This document shows positions 30,972 to 39,972 of a stretch of DNA of 64,000 nucleotides, one piece after another (within the stretch, counting starts at the first letter, position 1; each line of letters opens with the position of its first letter). Position numbers and translations under genes: made by a program. The notes under the pieces were generated by a model, which worked only from the letters and a program-made list of their open reading frames with translations, made no database searches and was not told the DNA's origin. The DNA lies in assembly GCA_963702995.1 (NCBI GenBank), contig OY969783.1:1798001-1862000 (forward strand), in the 5' to 3' direction. Source of the DNA: MFD04580-c1 sp963702995 (GTDB taxonomy: Bacteria; Planctomycetota; Phycisphaerae; Tepidisphaerales; Tepidisphaeraceae).

Positions 30972-30986
30972 GTGACACTGTGTCAA
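30972..30986. promoter_or_regulatory. Island palindrome 4, upstream of mrr
   Basis: Plus-strand GTGACACTGTGTCAA; on the minus strand TTGACACAGTGTCAC, one mismatch to the consensus, 48 bp before the mrr start codon. Confidence 0.6.
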
Positions 30987-31223
30987 ATAACTAACCGGTC
31001 GCCCGCGCTGACGCTTAGATCGCATTCGCACGACAATCGCATGTCCTAAATGCCTTGTGGTAACGGTACGACGGTTTGATTTTGCTCGAGGCCGGGCATT
31101 GGCGGCTCCGATGACGACGGCGGCGAAAAGGGCATCTACCTTTTTTTCACAACCGGATTCTCGGGCCGCGCTGCCCGATGCGGGCAGGTACGCAAGTCAT
31201 GCGTTCGGCTGGGTTTGACTGAA

Positions 31224-31266
31224 ATAGCAGCGACAGGACTCGAACCTGTGACCCGGGGCTTATGAA
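31224..31266 (-). repeat. Attachment site within tRNA-Met (43 bp)
   Basis: Direct-repeat partner of 25037-25079. The identity stops in the 3' strand of the anticodon stem, inside the gene, which keeps the tRNA whole after integration. Confidence 0.85.
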
Positions 31267-31297
31267 TCCCCTGCTCTGCCAACTGAGCTACGCTGCC
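31225..31297 (-). tRNA. tRNA-Met (anticodon CAT)
   Basis: 73 nt folding as acceptor GGCAGCG/CGCTGCT, D arm GCTC-AGTTGGCA-GAGC, anticodon loop TTCATAA (CAT), T arm ACAGG-TTCGAGT-CCTGT and discriminator A. The pair closing the anticodon loop is A-G. Elongator Met is most likely; a lysidine-modified Ile tRNA cannot be excluded from sequence alone. Its 3' part is the integration site of the island. Confidence 0.85.
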
Positions 31298-31659
31298 GTG
31301 GTGGGTCGGTCGCGGCCGCTCCGCCCTGTGCCGACCGACGGGCCAGAGAATAACATTTTAGGGCCGTTTGACAAGACGGGTTTGAGGCCGTGGACGCGTT
31401 TCGAGCGTTTGCCCAACGGTTGAGCCGAAGGGTTCGACGTCGGCGTGGTCCGAGCCCACTCGAAGAGCGTCAGGGTGGCTTTGGCGCCGTGAGAGGACCG
31501 CCTTCCGATGCATTTTCGGCATGGCGCGGGCCGTATACGTGCTTGTGTCCCCCGCGGGGCAACGCTATCATCCGGTTTCCATCCCTCTGGGGCAGTTCGA
31601 CGTAAATTCGCTCGAGATCGCGGGGCATCTTTCATAATCGTTCCGATTGGAGGCTACCC
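31298..31659. other. Gap upstream of the PEP-CTERM gene
   Basis: No gene or repeat that I can support. The last 15 bases contain GGAGG at good spacing to the ATG at 31660; no promoter is clear. Confidence 0.4.
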
Positions 31660-33279
31660 ATGGCGGTTCTGTTTCAACGCGGGGCGTGTGGTGGTCTCTT
31701 CCTATTAGCGATGGGCTTTCTCTGTGCGACAGCGCGAGGAGACTATTCTGTAATAGACCTGTACACGATGAACCCGCCCGCCGGGTTGACCTATCCTTCG
31801 GCGGCCGGTCAGGTGGCGACGGACACGACGGGCCAAGTCGGCGGGTTCGCGAGCAACGGCGTCGTAGACAACGCGATCCTCTGGAATTCATCGGGGGTCG
31901 CTTTGAACCTGAACCCGACCACTCTGGCCGGCATCAACAGCACGGGTATCAAATCGATCGGTGGCGGGCAGCAGGTGGGCTCCGGCGGCGCCACGCGGAA
32001 CGCTGCGAGCAACCACGCGTTGGTGTGGAGCGGCACTGCGGGATCGGCCATCGATCTGCATCCGGTCAGCTTTACGGGGATTACAAACTCCGCTGCGTTG
32101 GGCACTGATGGATCGCACCAGGTCGGAGCTTGGCAGTCCAATAACGGCCTCCCGCATGCTTTGCTGTGGAGCGGGTCTGCGGCGTCGGTCATTCAACTCC
32201 AGCCGACGCAATTCCCTGGCTATGTCGAGTCCGCGGCTGTCGGAGTGTCGGGCAATCAGCAGGTGGGGTATATCGGCACCGTCCCCGGTAACGGCGGCGC
32301 CATGCAACACGCCGCGATTTGGAGTGGCACGGCCGCTTCGGCGGTCGACCTTCACCCAACGTTGCTACCGACCAATTTCGACCTCGGTACAACCGCCCTG
32401 AGCATTAGCGGCGGGCAGGAGGTGGGGTACGGCCAGTTCAGCAACGGTTCCCCCTTTTCGCACGCTCTCTTATGGACTGGCACGGCGGCATCGGCAGTCG
32501 ATCTGAACCCTGCTGGAGCGTCGAACTCGATCGCGGTAAATACGAACGGCACGTGGCAGGTGGGGTATGTTACTAACGCGAACGCCACCACCAGCGCTAG
32601 CGTCTGGAATGGGACGGCCGCCTCCGCCGTCAACCTCGAGGCGTTCCTTCCGTCTAATTTCTCCACGTCAAAAGCCTCATCTGTCAACTCGGCGGGCGAC
32701 GTATTCGGCGTCGCAGAAGATACGCTGGGGAACTACCACTCGGTCGAATGGGTGGCGCCCGCGCACACGGCGAGCAGCGCCATCGCCGGCGGCGCAAATC
32801 AGACAACCGTCGCCGCCGGCCGCAGTTCGGCTTATGGTGAAGTGAGGGCGACATTCCCATTCGCCACGGCTGGGACGTTCTCGAATACCAACCTGCTTGA
32901 GACCCGGGAGATGCTCACGTCGCACACCGGTGCCGTAAACTTCGCCCTCCCCTCTGGCTCGGCGCTGCTGCAGGAATGGGGCCTGTCGTTCAGCGGGACG
33001 GTGACGGGCAAGATCTCGCTCGTATTCCACTTTGACCCGAGCATGCTGGCGCCGGGCGTCGACCCCGCGACGCTCCAGATCGAGCATTTCACGAACGGAC
33101 AATGGGTTAGCCTCGGCGGAACGGTAGATCCGATCGCTGATACCATCTCGGTGCAGACAGACAGTCTGTCGCCCTTTGCGCTCGCCGTCCCCGAGCCCTC
33201 CTCATTCTCTTGTTTGGCCTTAAGCGTCCTCGGATCGGTCGGCCGCAGACGAGCTCGGCGGGCAATAGGCCGGCTATAG
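31660..33279 (+). CDS. PEP-CTERM exosortase-substrate protein with HAF-like repeats
   Basis: 539 residues. Signal peptide near GGLFLLAMGFLCATARG; then about six repeats of the form QVG-x(n)-HALLWSGTAASAVDL (for example HALVWSGTAGSAIDLHP and HAAIWSGTAASAVDLHP), the HAF/extracellular repeat type; a beta-sandwich region (LVFHFDPSMLAPGVDP); and a C-terminal sorting signal: VPEPSSFSCLALSVLGSVG followed by RRRARR. PEP-CTERM proteins are cut and anchored or released by exosortase; no exosortase gene is in the window. GGAGG lies six bases before the ATG. Confidence 0.87.
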   Translation: MAVLFQRGACGGLFLLAMGFLCATARGDYSVIDLYTMNPPAGLTYPSAAGQVATDTTGQVGGFASNGVVDNAILWNSSGVALNLNPTTLAGINSTGIKSIGGGQQVGSGGATRNAASNHALVWSGTAGSAIDLHPVSFTGITNSAALGTDGSHQVGAWQSNNGLPHALLWSGSAASVIQLQPTQFPGYVESAAVGVSGNQQVGYIGTVPGNGGAMQHAAIWSGTAASAVDLHPTLLPTNFDLGTTALSISGGQEVGYGQFSNGSPFSHALLWTGTAASAVDLNPAGASNSIAVNTNGTWQVGYVTNANATTSASVWNGTAASAVNLEAFLPSNFSTSKASSVNSAGDVFGVAEDTLGNYHSVEWVAPAHTASSAIAGGANQTTVAAGRSSAYGEVRATFPFATAGTFSNTNLLETREMLTSHTGAVNFALPSGSALLQEWGLSFSGTVTGKISLVFHFDPSMLAPGVDPATLQIEHFTNGQWVSLGGTVDPIADTISVQTDSLSPFALAVPEPSSFSCLALSVLGSVGRRRARRAIGRL

Positions 33280-33472
33280 CAGCATGTGCCCGGCCTAGAC
33301 CGTGAACAGCAACGCAAGATGCGGTTGCAGTAGGCATCATTAGCCGCCGAATCGCGGAACCTCCGATATGCAACCGACCACAGGCGAATAACGTCGCCGG
33401 GACGGATTGCGCCCTGATTGCGGCACCCGCGCAACGTGCAGCCGAAACGTCATCCTTTCCGAGGGCCGCCTC

Positions 33473-34486
33473 ATGAAATGCCTTAGCCTTCTGACCGCCG
33501 TTGTCATTACGAGCGGTTCTCTCCTGGCAGCCGACTCCGCTGCCCCCCCGGCCCCGGGCGGGCCGGCGAAGGTGGCGGCCGCCTCTGCGCCTGCGACCAA
33601 GCCGACGCTGAAGATCATTCCCGGCAAGGTCATTGTGCCGACGGACGCGATGCATCGGATCTGGGGTGAGCTGGTCAGCATTGACCTCAAAACACGCACC
33701 GGCGTCTTCCGGAAGGAGACGACGGACGAGCTGATGCCGTTCACGGTTATGCCCTACGCCGAGTTGCTCCACCACGCGGCCTTCGGCGATCTGGATGATT
33801 TCCGGATCGGCGAGCGGGCGATCTTCCGCGTCCATCAGAATGACGCCGGGGAGTGGGTCTGGCTGACCTACATCCAGGACGAGATGAACATGATGAACGG
33901 CCACAAGGAGTACTTCTATGTGGACGCCATCAACCCCGATAAAAAGCAGCTCACCTGCACCTGGGCCAACTTTGACAAGAGCTTCGTCCGGGCCAAGGGC
34001 ATCTCGATCGAGACCGATGCCCAGACGCGCTATTGGAAGGAAGGGAAGGCGGCCGCGTTCTTGGATATCCACATCGGCGACAAGCTCCGCACCAAGACGC
34101 ACGGCGTCGGCAAAGGGGCCGTTCGGATGTGCTGGGAGGTGTTCCTGGACGATGCAAGCCTGCTTAAGTTCCAGACAGAGCAGAAGGCCGCCCACGCTGA
34201 ACGCATGAGCCGCGAGGGGCTGCCGGGTTACGTGGACGGGACGGCCGGAGCGACGGTGGAGCTGACACTCTTCCAGGAAGGGGGAGAAGTCGCCCGGACG
34301 CTCAAAGCCGGCCAAAAAGTGCGCCTGGCCCTCGCCGGCGTCGATCGCAAGCCAACCGCAGCCCCGATCGGCGGCACCGTTGTCGCGGCGAAGATGGTCG
34401 GGAACCTTTGCAAGGTGACGATCAAGCTCGACGAACCGGCGGAGGCGTTTAAGGTGGGTGCGATCGCGCGGCTGTGGCCGGGCTGA
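33473..34486 (+). CDS. Secreted protein of unknown function
   Basis: 337 residues with signal peptide MKCLSLLTAVVITSGSLLAA, then an Ala/Pro-rich linker and a beta-rich body (WGELVSIDLKTRTGVFRKET, KKQLTCTWANFDKSFVRAKG, GTVVAAKMVGNLCKVTIKLD). Two parts look like related small beta-barrel modules. No catalytic motif is apparent. The secreted gene at 46939-47733 has a similar build (signal peptide, YFYVDAINPDK-like versus DYYWKHLKNP, W-LKVLERG), so the two may be distant relatives. Confidence 0.6.
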   Translation: MKCLSLLTAVVITSGSLLAADSAAPPAPGGPAKVAAASAPATKPTLKIIPGKVIVPTDAMHRIWGELVSIDLKTRTGVFRKETTDELMPFTVMPYAELLHHAAFGDLDDFRIGERAIFRVHQNDAGEWVWLTYIQDEMNMMNGHKEYFYVDAINPDKKQLTCTWANFDKSFVRAKGISIETDAQTRYWKEGKAAAFLDIHIGDKLRTKTHGVGKGAVRMCWEVFLDDASLLKFQTEQKAAHAERMSREGLPGYVDGTAGATVELTLFQEGGEVARTLKAGQKVRLALAGVDRKPTAAPIGGTVVAAKMVGNLCKVTIKLDEPAEAFKVGAIARLWPG

Positions 34487-34522
34487 TGAACCTCAAATCC
34501 AATCACGAAACTCTAACAGCCT

Positions 34523-34669
34523 GTGGTGAAACTCGCACGGCCGCCGCTTGCGTCTTTCGCACGGGCTCTTCGTTGTCGCGACTCCGCGTATTTCTTCCGA
34601 TACTCGTCGTCTCTCCGCCTCGATCCCGTGCGAAAGCCGCGGCGCGACGACGCGCGGGAGTTTCACCAC
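34523..34669. repeat. Large nested inverted repeat
   Basis: Outer arms GTGGTGAAACTC (34523-34534) and GAGTTTCACCAC (34658-34669) are exact complements; inner arms CTTTCGCACGGG and CCCGTGCGAAAG pair as well, giving a 147-nt imperfect hairpin. Nothing else is evident between the two genes except the next repeat. Confidence 0.7.
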
Positions 34670-34765
34670 GGGCTGCTAAGGAACAAAGACGCAGTGGGAG
34701 CAAGGAAGAAACGGCGGGAGACGGCGGGAACCCGAGGCTTGCGTGTGTCCGGGGCGAGTCAGTTC

Positions 34766-34841
34766 GGAGCCACGGATTTCACGGATGACACGGAAAGACG
34801 ACGTGACACGGATCCGTGTCCTCCGTGCGATCCGTGGCTCC
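34766..34841. repeat. Inverted repeat GGAGCCACGGAT...ATCCGTGGCTCC
   Basis: Arms 34766-34793 and 34814-34841 match at 25 of 28 positions as reverse complements, with a 20-nt loop. Sequence units of this kind (CACGGATTTCACGGATGAC) look like a genome-wide repeat type. Confidence 0.7.
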
Positions 34842-34894
34842 AGGATTCAGTGCTGTGAAGGGTTTTGTGCTTATGATTTTCCCTTCGTTTGAAC

Positions 34895-36201
34895 TTACCC
34901 CAGCGGATTGATCGTCATCCCCGTCGCAAGCTTGGGGAAGAAGTAGGTGCTCTTCTGCGGCATCACCTCGCCGCGTTCGCCGAGCTGCTGGAGCGCGCCG
35001 AGCGGGGTTGGGCGGAGGAGCAGTGCCACCTGGTAATGCGTGCCGTCCACCTGGGGGGCGATGGTGGACGGGTCGGCGGTGTAGCCGCGGGTGAGTTCGC
35101 CGCCGGGGGAGAAACGCGGCCGCAGGACTTCGTCGAGCAGGTAGCGCTGGAGGATCGCCACGTCGAGCCTTCGCCAGGCGTCGCTCTGGGTCGGCTCGAA
35201 GGGCTTCAGAATGTCCAGGTTCTTCAGCCGGAGCTGGTAGAGCTTCCGCGAGCGGCCGTCGAACAGGCCGAAGGTGTGCAGGGCCTCGTGATTGAGCACC
35301 GTCGCGCAAAGTCGGCGAGCTTGTCCGGGGCGACGGGGGTTTCGGTGACGTCCCAGTCGGCGCCCAAGGCCGACTTGAAGGCGTTGACGTCGAAGTGGGT
35401 GAGCCCGCCGATGAGGCGGTGCGTCGGCAGGATCAAAAGCCCGTCGTCCTGCATCCCGACGAGCACGAACATGCAGAAGTTGGCCGGGTGGTTCGGCGGG
35501 AGCGGCTGGCCGGCCGCCTGCTGGGCTTCCGCCTGATATTGCAGGGCCGTGGTGTAGCGGTGGTGGCCGTCGGCGATGTAGACCGGCTTGTGGCCCATTA
35601 AATCGATCACCGCGTTCTCGGTCTCGGCGTCGGTGACGCTCCACAGGTCGTTGCGGACTCCATCCATGGTCCCGGAGAGTTCCGGGCGGCCGAGGTTCTG
35701 ATAGAGCAGGCTGGTGACTTCGTTCTTGGGGTCCGAGAAGAGGCCGAAGATCGGGGAGAGCTGCATCCTCGTCGCCCGCATCAACTTCAGGCGATCTTCG
35801 ATCGGGGCCGAATAGGTCTTTTCGTGCGGGACGACCTGCCCCTGCCCGAACGGGGAGAGGCGAACCAGTGCGATGAACCCGCGCCGGTGATAGGTGCGGC
35901 CGGCGTGATCAAAGCTCTGCGTGTAGGGGTAGAAGGCGGCGCGGGCGTCGCGCTTCAGCACACCTTTGGAAAGCCACCCTTGCATCGTCGCGGCCGCCTG
36001 CGAGTAGACGGCATCGGGGCCGACGGATTTGGGGGGCAGGTGCGGGAGGTCCACACTTACAATATTGTCAGGGTGCCTGGCCCTTAACGCGGCCTTGCCC
36101 GATTCATCAAGGACGTCGTACGGCGGCGCGAGCAGCGGCGACAGGTCCGACGACGCCGGCTTGACGTATCGGATGGCCGCGAAGGGTCGGATATGTGCCA
36201 C
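34895..36201 (-). CDS. DUF1015-family protein, one frameshift
   Basis: About 435 residues with the frame restored. Start MAHIRPFAAIRYV, the family's usual opening; APPYDVLDESGKAAL; PYTQSF; VPHEKTYSAPIEDRL; PVYIADGHHRYTTALQY with the conserved GHHRY; then, in the next frame, TVLNHEALHTFGLFDGRS and a C-terminal FFPKLATGMTINPLG. One base is missing near 35305; the total length (1307 nt) becomes a codon multiple when it is added. DUF1015 (sometimes named SerC-like or HGD-associated) has no proven function; it is widespread in bacteria. Confidence 0.85.
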
Positions 36202-36327
36202 GCAAAGGCTCCTGTTGTCGGACGCACGCGAGCGAGGGGAGAGGGGATGGGCCGCCGGGGCGTCAGGATAGGCGGGGGGTGCGAAACATCAAGCCGCCTC
36301 CGCTGGGGCGGCGGATGAGGGTGTGCC

Positions 36328-36389
36328 CTCTGAACGCCGACGTCCCCGTCGGCTTTGGTATCGAGCCGGCGAGCGCGTCGGCGTTCGCA
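36328..36389. repeat. Intergenic palindromic repeat (CGTCGGCGTTC family), copy 2
   Basis: GAACGCCGACGTCCCCGTCGGC faces GCCGGCGAGCGCGTCGGCGTTC. The insertion sequence that follows begins at its edge. Confidence 0.65.
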
Positions 36390-36394
36390 CCGCG

Positions 36395-36420
36395 GGGGTG
36401 TGACCATCTTTTGTGGCCTT
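36395..36420. repeat. IS terminal inverted repeat, left
   Basis: GGGGTGTGACCATC then TTTTGTGGCCTT; pairs with 37863-37889 with a few mismatches. Confidence 0.75.
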
Positions 36421-37817
36421 ACGCCGCCGCTCGCTGAGTCCAGTAGGCTTTCCACTGCCCGCTTTCACGCATGGCGATCAGATTCATCATCTGCGCAGCA
36501 TGGTCGCGGTCCCATTTCATTCCCGGCCGTTTCAGCCGCAAGGTCAGGGTCTTACAGGTCGCTTCGGTGGGCCCTTAGCCGATATCCCAGCCTTTGGCCA
36601 AGGCAGTGGGGTAATCGAGCATCTCACGTCGCTTCCAGACGTACTTGCGCAGGTTAGAGATGGCTTTTTTCTTGTGCGGAGCACGCACCTGTTTGTCCAA
36701 GGCATCAATGGTGGCCAACAGAGCCTTGGCTCCGCCCTGCTTGACGTCTTTCAACGCCGCACTGGCCCAGGCCCGCGCTTTCTCGCCCTGGCCCAGGCAA
36801 CATCGAGCCGCCTCATGCACATGCTGGGCCAGGTGGTAAAAGTCCAGCAGCACCGCCGTGAGGCACACCAGCCAGGTGACCACCTGACGCCAGATCCACT
36901 TGGCCCCGTCAGTCAGCGACAAGGCGCAGTCGGCTGCTTCCAGGTTGATCAGCGATGCATGCCGGCCCAGCAGCTTGCCGAAAGCCTTGCCGTCATTTTC
37001 GCTGACGAACACATGGCGACGTTGCTTGGGCTGGTCGTAGAAGACCCCGATCTTCATCTCCTTGTAACGCTCATCGCTGCCGACACGCCGCTGGGGTAGG
37101 GGCTTGGCATTGCCCAACCCGGCTTTTTCCCGCTGTTTTCGACGCTCCACGTGCCTTTTCCGGCGTTTGTCCTTTTCGTCCTGGGTCACCGTCGGCGCCA
37201 TCACCCCGTCGATGCCGGTGTAGACCCGGCTCGTGCCGTCGTCCAGCTTCGCCTGCGGCGTCGTCCATGCCGGAGCCAACTTGCCGCTGTCGCGGACCTT
37301 TCGAACATCCTGGCCGGTGCCCTCGACAATGGCCCGCAGCCGCTCTTTGCTTGTGCCGATGCCCCCCACACGCCTCAGGTCCTCGCTGGCTTGGGCAAAG
37401 TCCTGCCCGATGCCCATCAGACAACACAATTCCATCGCACCCGGCGAAACGGTCAACTTGGCGACGCCCGACAACTCATCGGCCGGACAAACGCCCCCAC
37501 ACGCCTTGGACCAGAAGTATTTGCGACAAAGACGCACTTCACCGTCGGCGGTCAGCACGCTGATCAGACGCTTTCCTTTGCTTTTGAGCTTTCGCTGATC
37601 CAGAGGGGGAAAAAGCCGCCTGAGGGGCGGCATCCATGCGGGCCTGCAATATCTGCTGATACGATTCGCTCATGAGCTTCTGGAAAATCTCGCGGACCTG
37701 CCACTCGCTGGCGGCGATCCAACTCCCATCGGGCGCGTGCTCCACCGCGTCCAATGCCTTCTCCAGAGATTGTTCGATCTGTTCATTGAGCGCACGCTTG
37801 ACTGCGTCGCGGTCCAT
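36419..37817 (-). pseudogene. ISKra4-like transposase with frameshift and nonsense codon
   Basis: AAGGAGG precedes ATG 37817. The start MDRDAVKRALNEQIEQSLEK reads in one frame to about 37590, where one extra A shifts it; the main part continues as LKSKGKRLISVLTADGEV, FWSKACGGVCPADE, TGIDGVMAPTV, KIGVFYDQPKQRRHVFV and LTDGAKWIWRQ, then LLDFYHLAQHVHEAA (DDE-type core). At 36575-36577 a TAA interrupts WDIG-GPTEATCKTLTLRL; the same frame then runs to the normal end QWKAYWTQRAAA (stop 36419-36421). A full-length protein needs both lesions repaired. Confidence 0.8.
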
Positions 37818-37862
37818 GAGGCCTCCTTGCCATCAAAGGGCGGAGCCACGCGTATATTAACC

Positions 37863-37889
37863 CAAGGCCACAAAGATTGGCCACACCCC
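37863..37889. repeat. IS terminal inverted repeat, right
   Basis: On the minus strand GGGGTGTGGCCAATC then TTTGTGGCCTTG. It lies 46 bp before the transposase start. Confidence 0.75.
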
Positions 37890-38016
37890 ACCGCGGGCCG
37901 AGGCGGGTCGTTGTATGGACGAGGCGGTGAAAATCCCGATAACATGGGCCAGGGCCGACGTTGCTTCGGCCAGCGCCTCACGACGGCGCGTCTCGGCGCA
38001 ACGACAAAGAGTTGAT

Positions 38017-38954
38017 ATGAAGGTCATCCTCGCAAACCCCCGCGGCTTTTGTGCCGGCGTGAACATGGCGATCGACGTTGTGGACGAGGTCCTGAAGCTT
38101 AAAGGGCCGCCGATCTACGTCTACCATGAGATCGTGCATAACCGACACGTGGTGGACGACTTCCGCGCCCGCGGGGTTACGTTTATCGACGATGTGAGCG
38201 AGGTCCCGCCGGGCGGCGTGGTGATCTACAGTGCCCACGGGATATCGCCGCACATTCGGGCGGCCGCCCGGGAGCGGAAGCTGATCGAGGTGGATGCGAC
38301 CTGCCCGCTGGTGACCAAGGTTCACCTGGAGGTCCTGAAGTTCGCCAAAGAGGGGCACACGATCGTGTTCATCGGGCATGCGAAGCATGACGAGGCGATC
38401 GGCACCGTCGGCGAAGCACCGGAATCGATCATCGTGGTCGAGAGCCCGGAAGACGTGGAAAAGCTTCAAGTGCCGGACGAGAATAAGCTTGCATACGTGA
38501 CGCAGACGACCCTTAGCGTCTCCGACGCGACGCGGATCATCACTGCCCTGAAGGCGAAATTCCCGAACATCAAGGCCCCGCCCCGGGAGGACATTTGCTA
38601 CGCGACGACCAACCGGCAAAACGCCGTCGCCGAGTTGGGGGACGAGGCCGATCTGGTGCTGGTGGTTGGGAGCAAGAACAGCTCCAATTCCCAGCGGCTG
38701 GTGGAAACGGCGAAGGAAGCGGGCAAGCAGGCCTACCTGATTGACGATGAATCGGAAGTGCGGCCGGATTGGCTCGTCGGCCGCGAGGCCGTGCTGGTCA
38801 CGGCCGGCGCTTCCGCGCTGAGCGGCTGGTGCAGGGGCTGCTGGACCGACTCCGTCGAGATTACGGGGCGGAATTGGACGTGCGAACGCTGGTTGAAGAA
38901 GACGTGACCTTTGCCCCGCCGAAGTCGCTTCGAAGCCTGGCGGTCGTCCGATAA
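38017..38954 (+). CDS. ispH: 4-hydroxy-3-methylbut-2-enyl diphosphate reductase, one frameshift near the end
   Basis: The last enzyme of the non-mevalonate isoprenoid pathway; it reduces HMBPP to IPP and DMAPP with a [4Fe-4S] cluster. The three cluster Cys are in NPRGFCAGVNMAID, EVDATCPLVTKVH and REDICYATTNRQNA; other motifs are VYHEIVHNRHVV, SAHGISP and GSKNSSNSQRL. Near 38817 one base is missing: the shifted reading gives a wrong tail ending at 38907, while the next frame reads ERLVQGLLDRLRRDYGAELD and ends at 38954. With the base restored the length is 312 residues, normal for IspH. An essential gene in most bacteria, so a sequence error is likely. Confidence 0.92.
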
Positions 38955-39008
38955 CGTCGCGCTTGTGCCGGGTCCAGCGCAAGCCGGGGATGAGAGCTTG
39001 GTCTGGGG

Positions 39009-39070
39009 AGGCCGACGTCTTCGTCCGCCTTCCGCGCCGAGCCGACGAGGACGTCGGCGTTCCCAGATTG
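39009..39070. repeat. Intergenic palindromic repeat (CGTCGGCGTTCCCA family), copy 3
   Basis: GGCCGACGTCTTCGTC faces GCCGACGAGGACGTCGGCG; located between ispH and rfbC. Confidence 0.65.
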
Positions 39071-39104
39071 AGATGGCGGCCGCGGAAGTATTGAGCAAAT
39101 ACCG

Positions 39105-39658
39105 ATGGAAGTGATCGCCACCGAAATCCCGGACGTGAAGATCCTGGTGCCGAAGAAGTTCGGCGATCATCGCGGCTTCTTTTCTGAGACGTTCAGCAAG
39201 AAGACGCTCGCCGAGAAGGCCGGCGTCACGCGCGAGTTCGTCCAGGACAATCAGAGCCTTTCCGTCGCCCGGGGCGTTTTACGCGGGCTGCACTATCAGC
39301 TCCCGCCGATGGCGCAGGACAAGCTGGTCCGGGTGGTGCGGGGGTCGATTTTGGACATCGCCGTAGACATCCGCCGCGCCTCCCCACCTTCGGCCGCCAT
39401 GTTGCGGCCGTGATCAGCGCCGAGAACTGGCGGCAGATCTACGTCCCGGTGGGCTTCGCACACGGCTTCATCACCCTCGAGGCGCACACGGAAGTTGTCT
39501 ATAAGGTGACGAACTACTATTCGCCGCCCGACGAACGCGGCATCCGCTGGAACGACCCGGCGCTGGGCATCGACTGGGGCCTGACCCCCGCCGAGGCGAC
39601 GCTCACGCAGCGCGACGCGGGGCATCCCCTGCTTGCGGAGGCGACCGATTTCTTCTGA
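39105..39658 (+). CDS. rfbC: dTDP-4-dehydrorhamnose 3,5-epimerase, one frameshift
   Basis: Third step of dTDP-L-rhamnose synthesis. IPDVKILVPKKFGDHRGFFS, FVQDNQSLSVARGVLRGLHY with the catalytic His, DKLVRVVRGSILDIAVDIRR, then in the next frame SAENWRQIYVPVGFAHGFIT, YKVTNYYSPPDERGIRWND and a normal C-terminus. One C is missing near 39385 (the text should read ASPTFGRHVA); with it the gene is 184 residues, the family norm. It heads the run rfbC-rfbA-rfbB ... rfbD. Confidence 0.92.
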
Positions 39659-39972
39659 TCGTCAGGCGAACGTCGCTCGTCCTGTTGAGCTGTCCGGCGC
39701 TTTCGCAGCGCCGTGATCGCGTCATCGACCGCTCAAGGCAGTAGTGACCGCACCGCGGTCCGTCGCGGCGCAGGTTGAAGGCTCGAGCAACGTCGCTTGC
39801 TAAACGAACCGCGGACATGATGACCGCTGTGGGCCCGCCGGGAGGTCGCCGGTGCGCGGGGGCTGGTTCAGTTCAGGCCGCTCCGGCGACTGGATGGGCG
39901 GGAGTCGGAGCCCCTTGTGCCTCGGGTTGGGATGTCCAGGGTCGATCGATCGCCCGTTTGGAGCAACGCGTC

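Larger units (their letters stand above)
25080..31223. mobile_element. 6.1-kb genomic island in tRNA-Met carrying nuclease-fold genes
   Basis: The interval is bounded by 43-bp direct repeats of the tRNA-Met 3' region. It holds seven genes: Mrr, an unknown gene, a DUF4268 nuclease-like gene, a convergent unknown gene, a PD-(D/E)XK gene, an overlapping unknown gene and a NERD-domain gene. Four palindromes of one family lie inside it. I find no integrase, transposase, replication or methyltransferase gene, so it is either a decayed integrative element or a satellite mobilised in trans. The predicted nucleases suggest restriction of foreign DNA; that is inference. Confidence 0.75.
36395..37889 (-). 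mobile_element. ISKra4-like insertion sequence (1.5 kb)
   Basis: Imperfect terminal inverted repeats (36395-36420 and 37863-37889, of the form GGGGTGTGRCCAATCTTTGTGGCCTT) bound one transposase gene that nearly fills the element. ACCGCG occurs immediately outside both ends (36389-36394 and 37890-37895), fitting a target-site duplication. The intact duplication points to a fairly recent insertion, next to a palindromic repeat. Confidence 0.8.
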
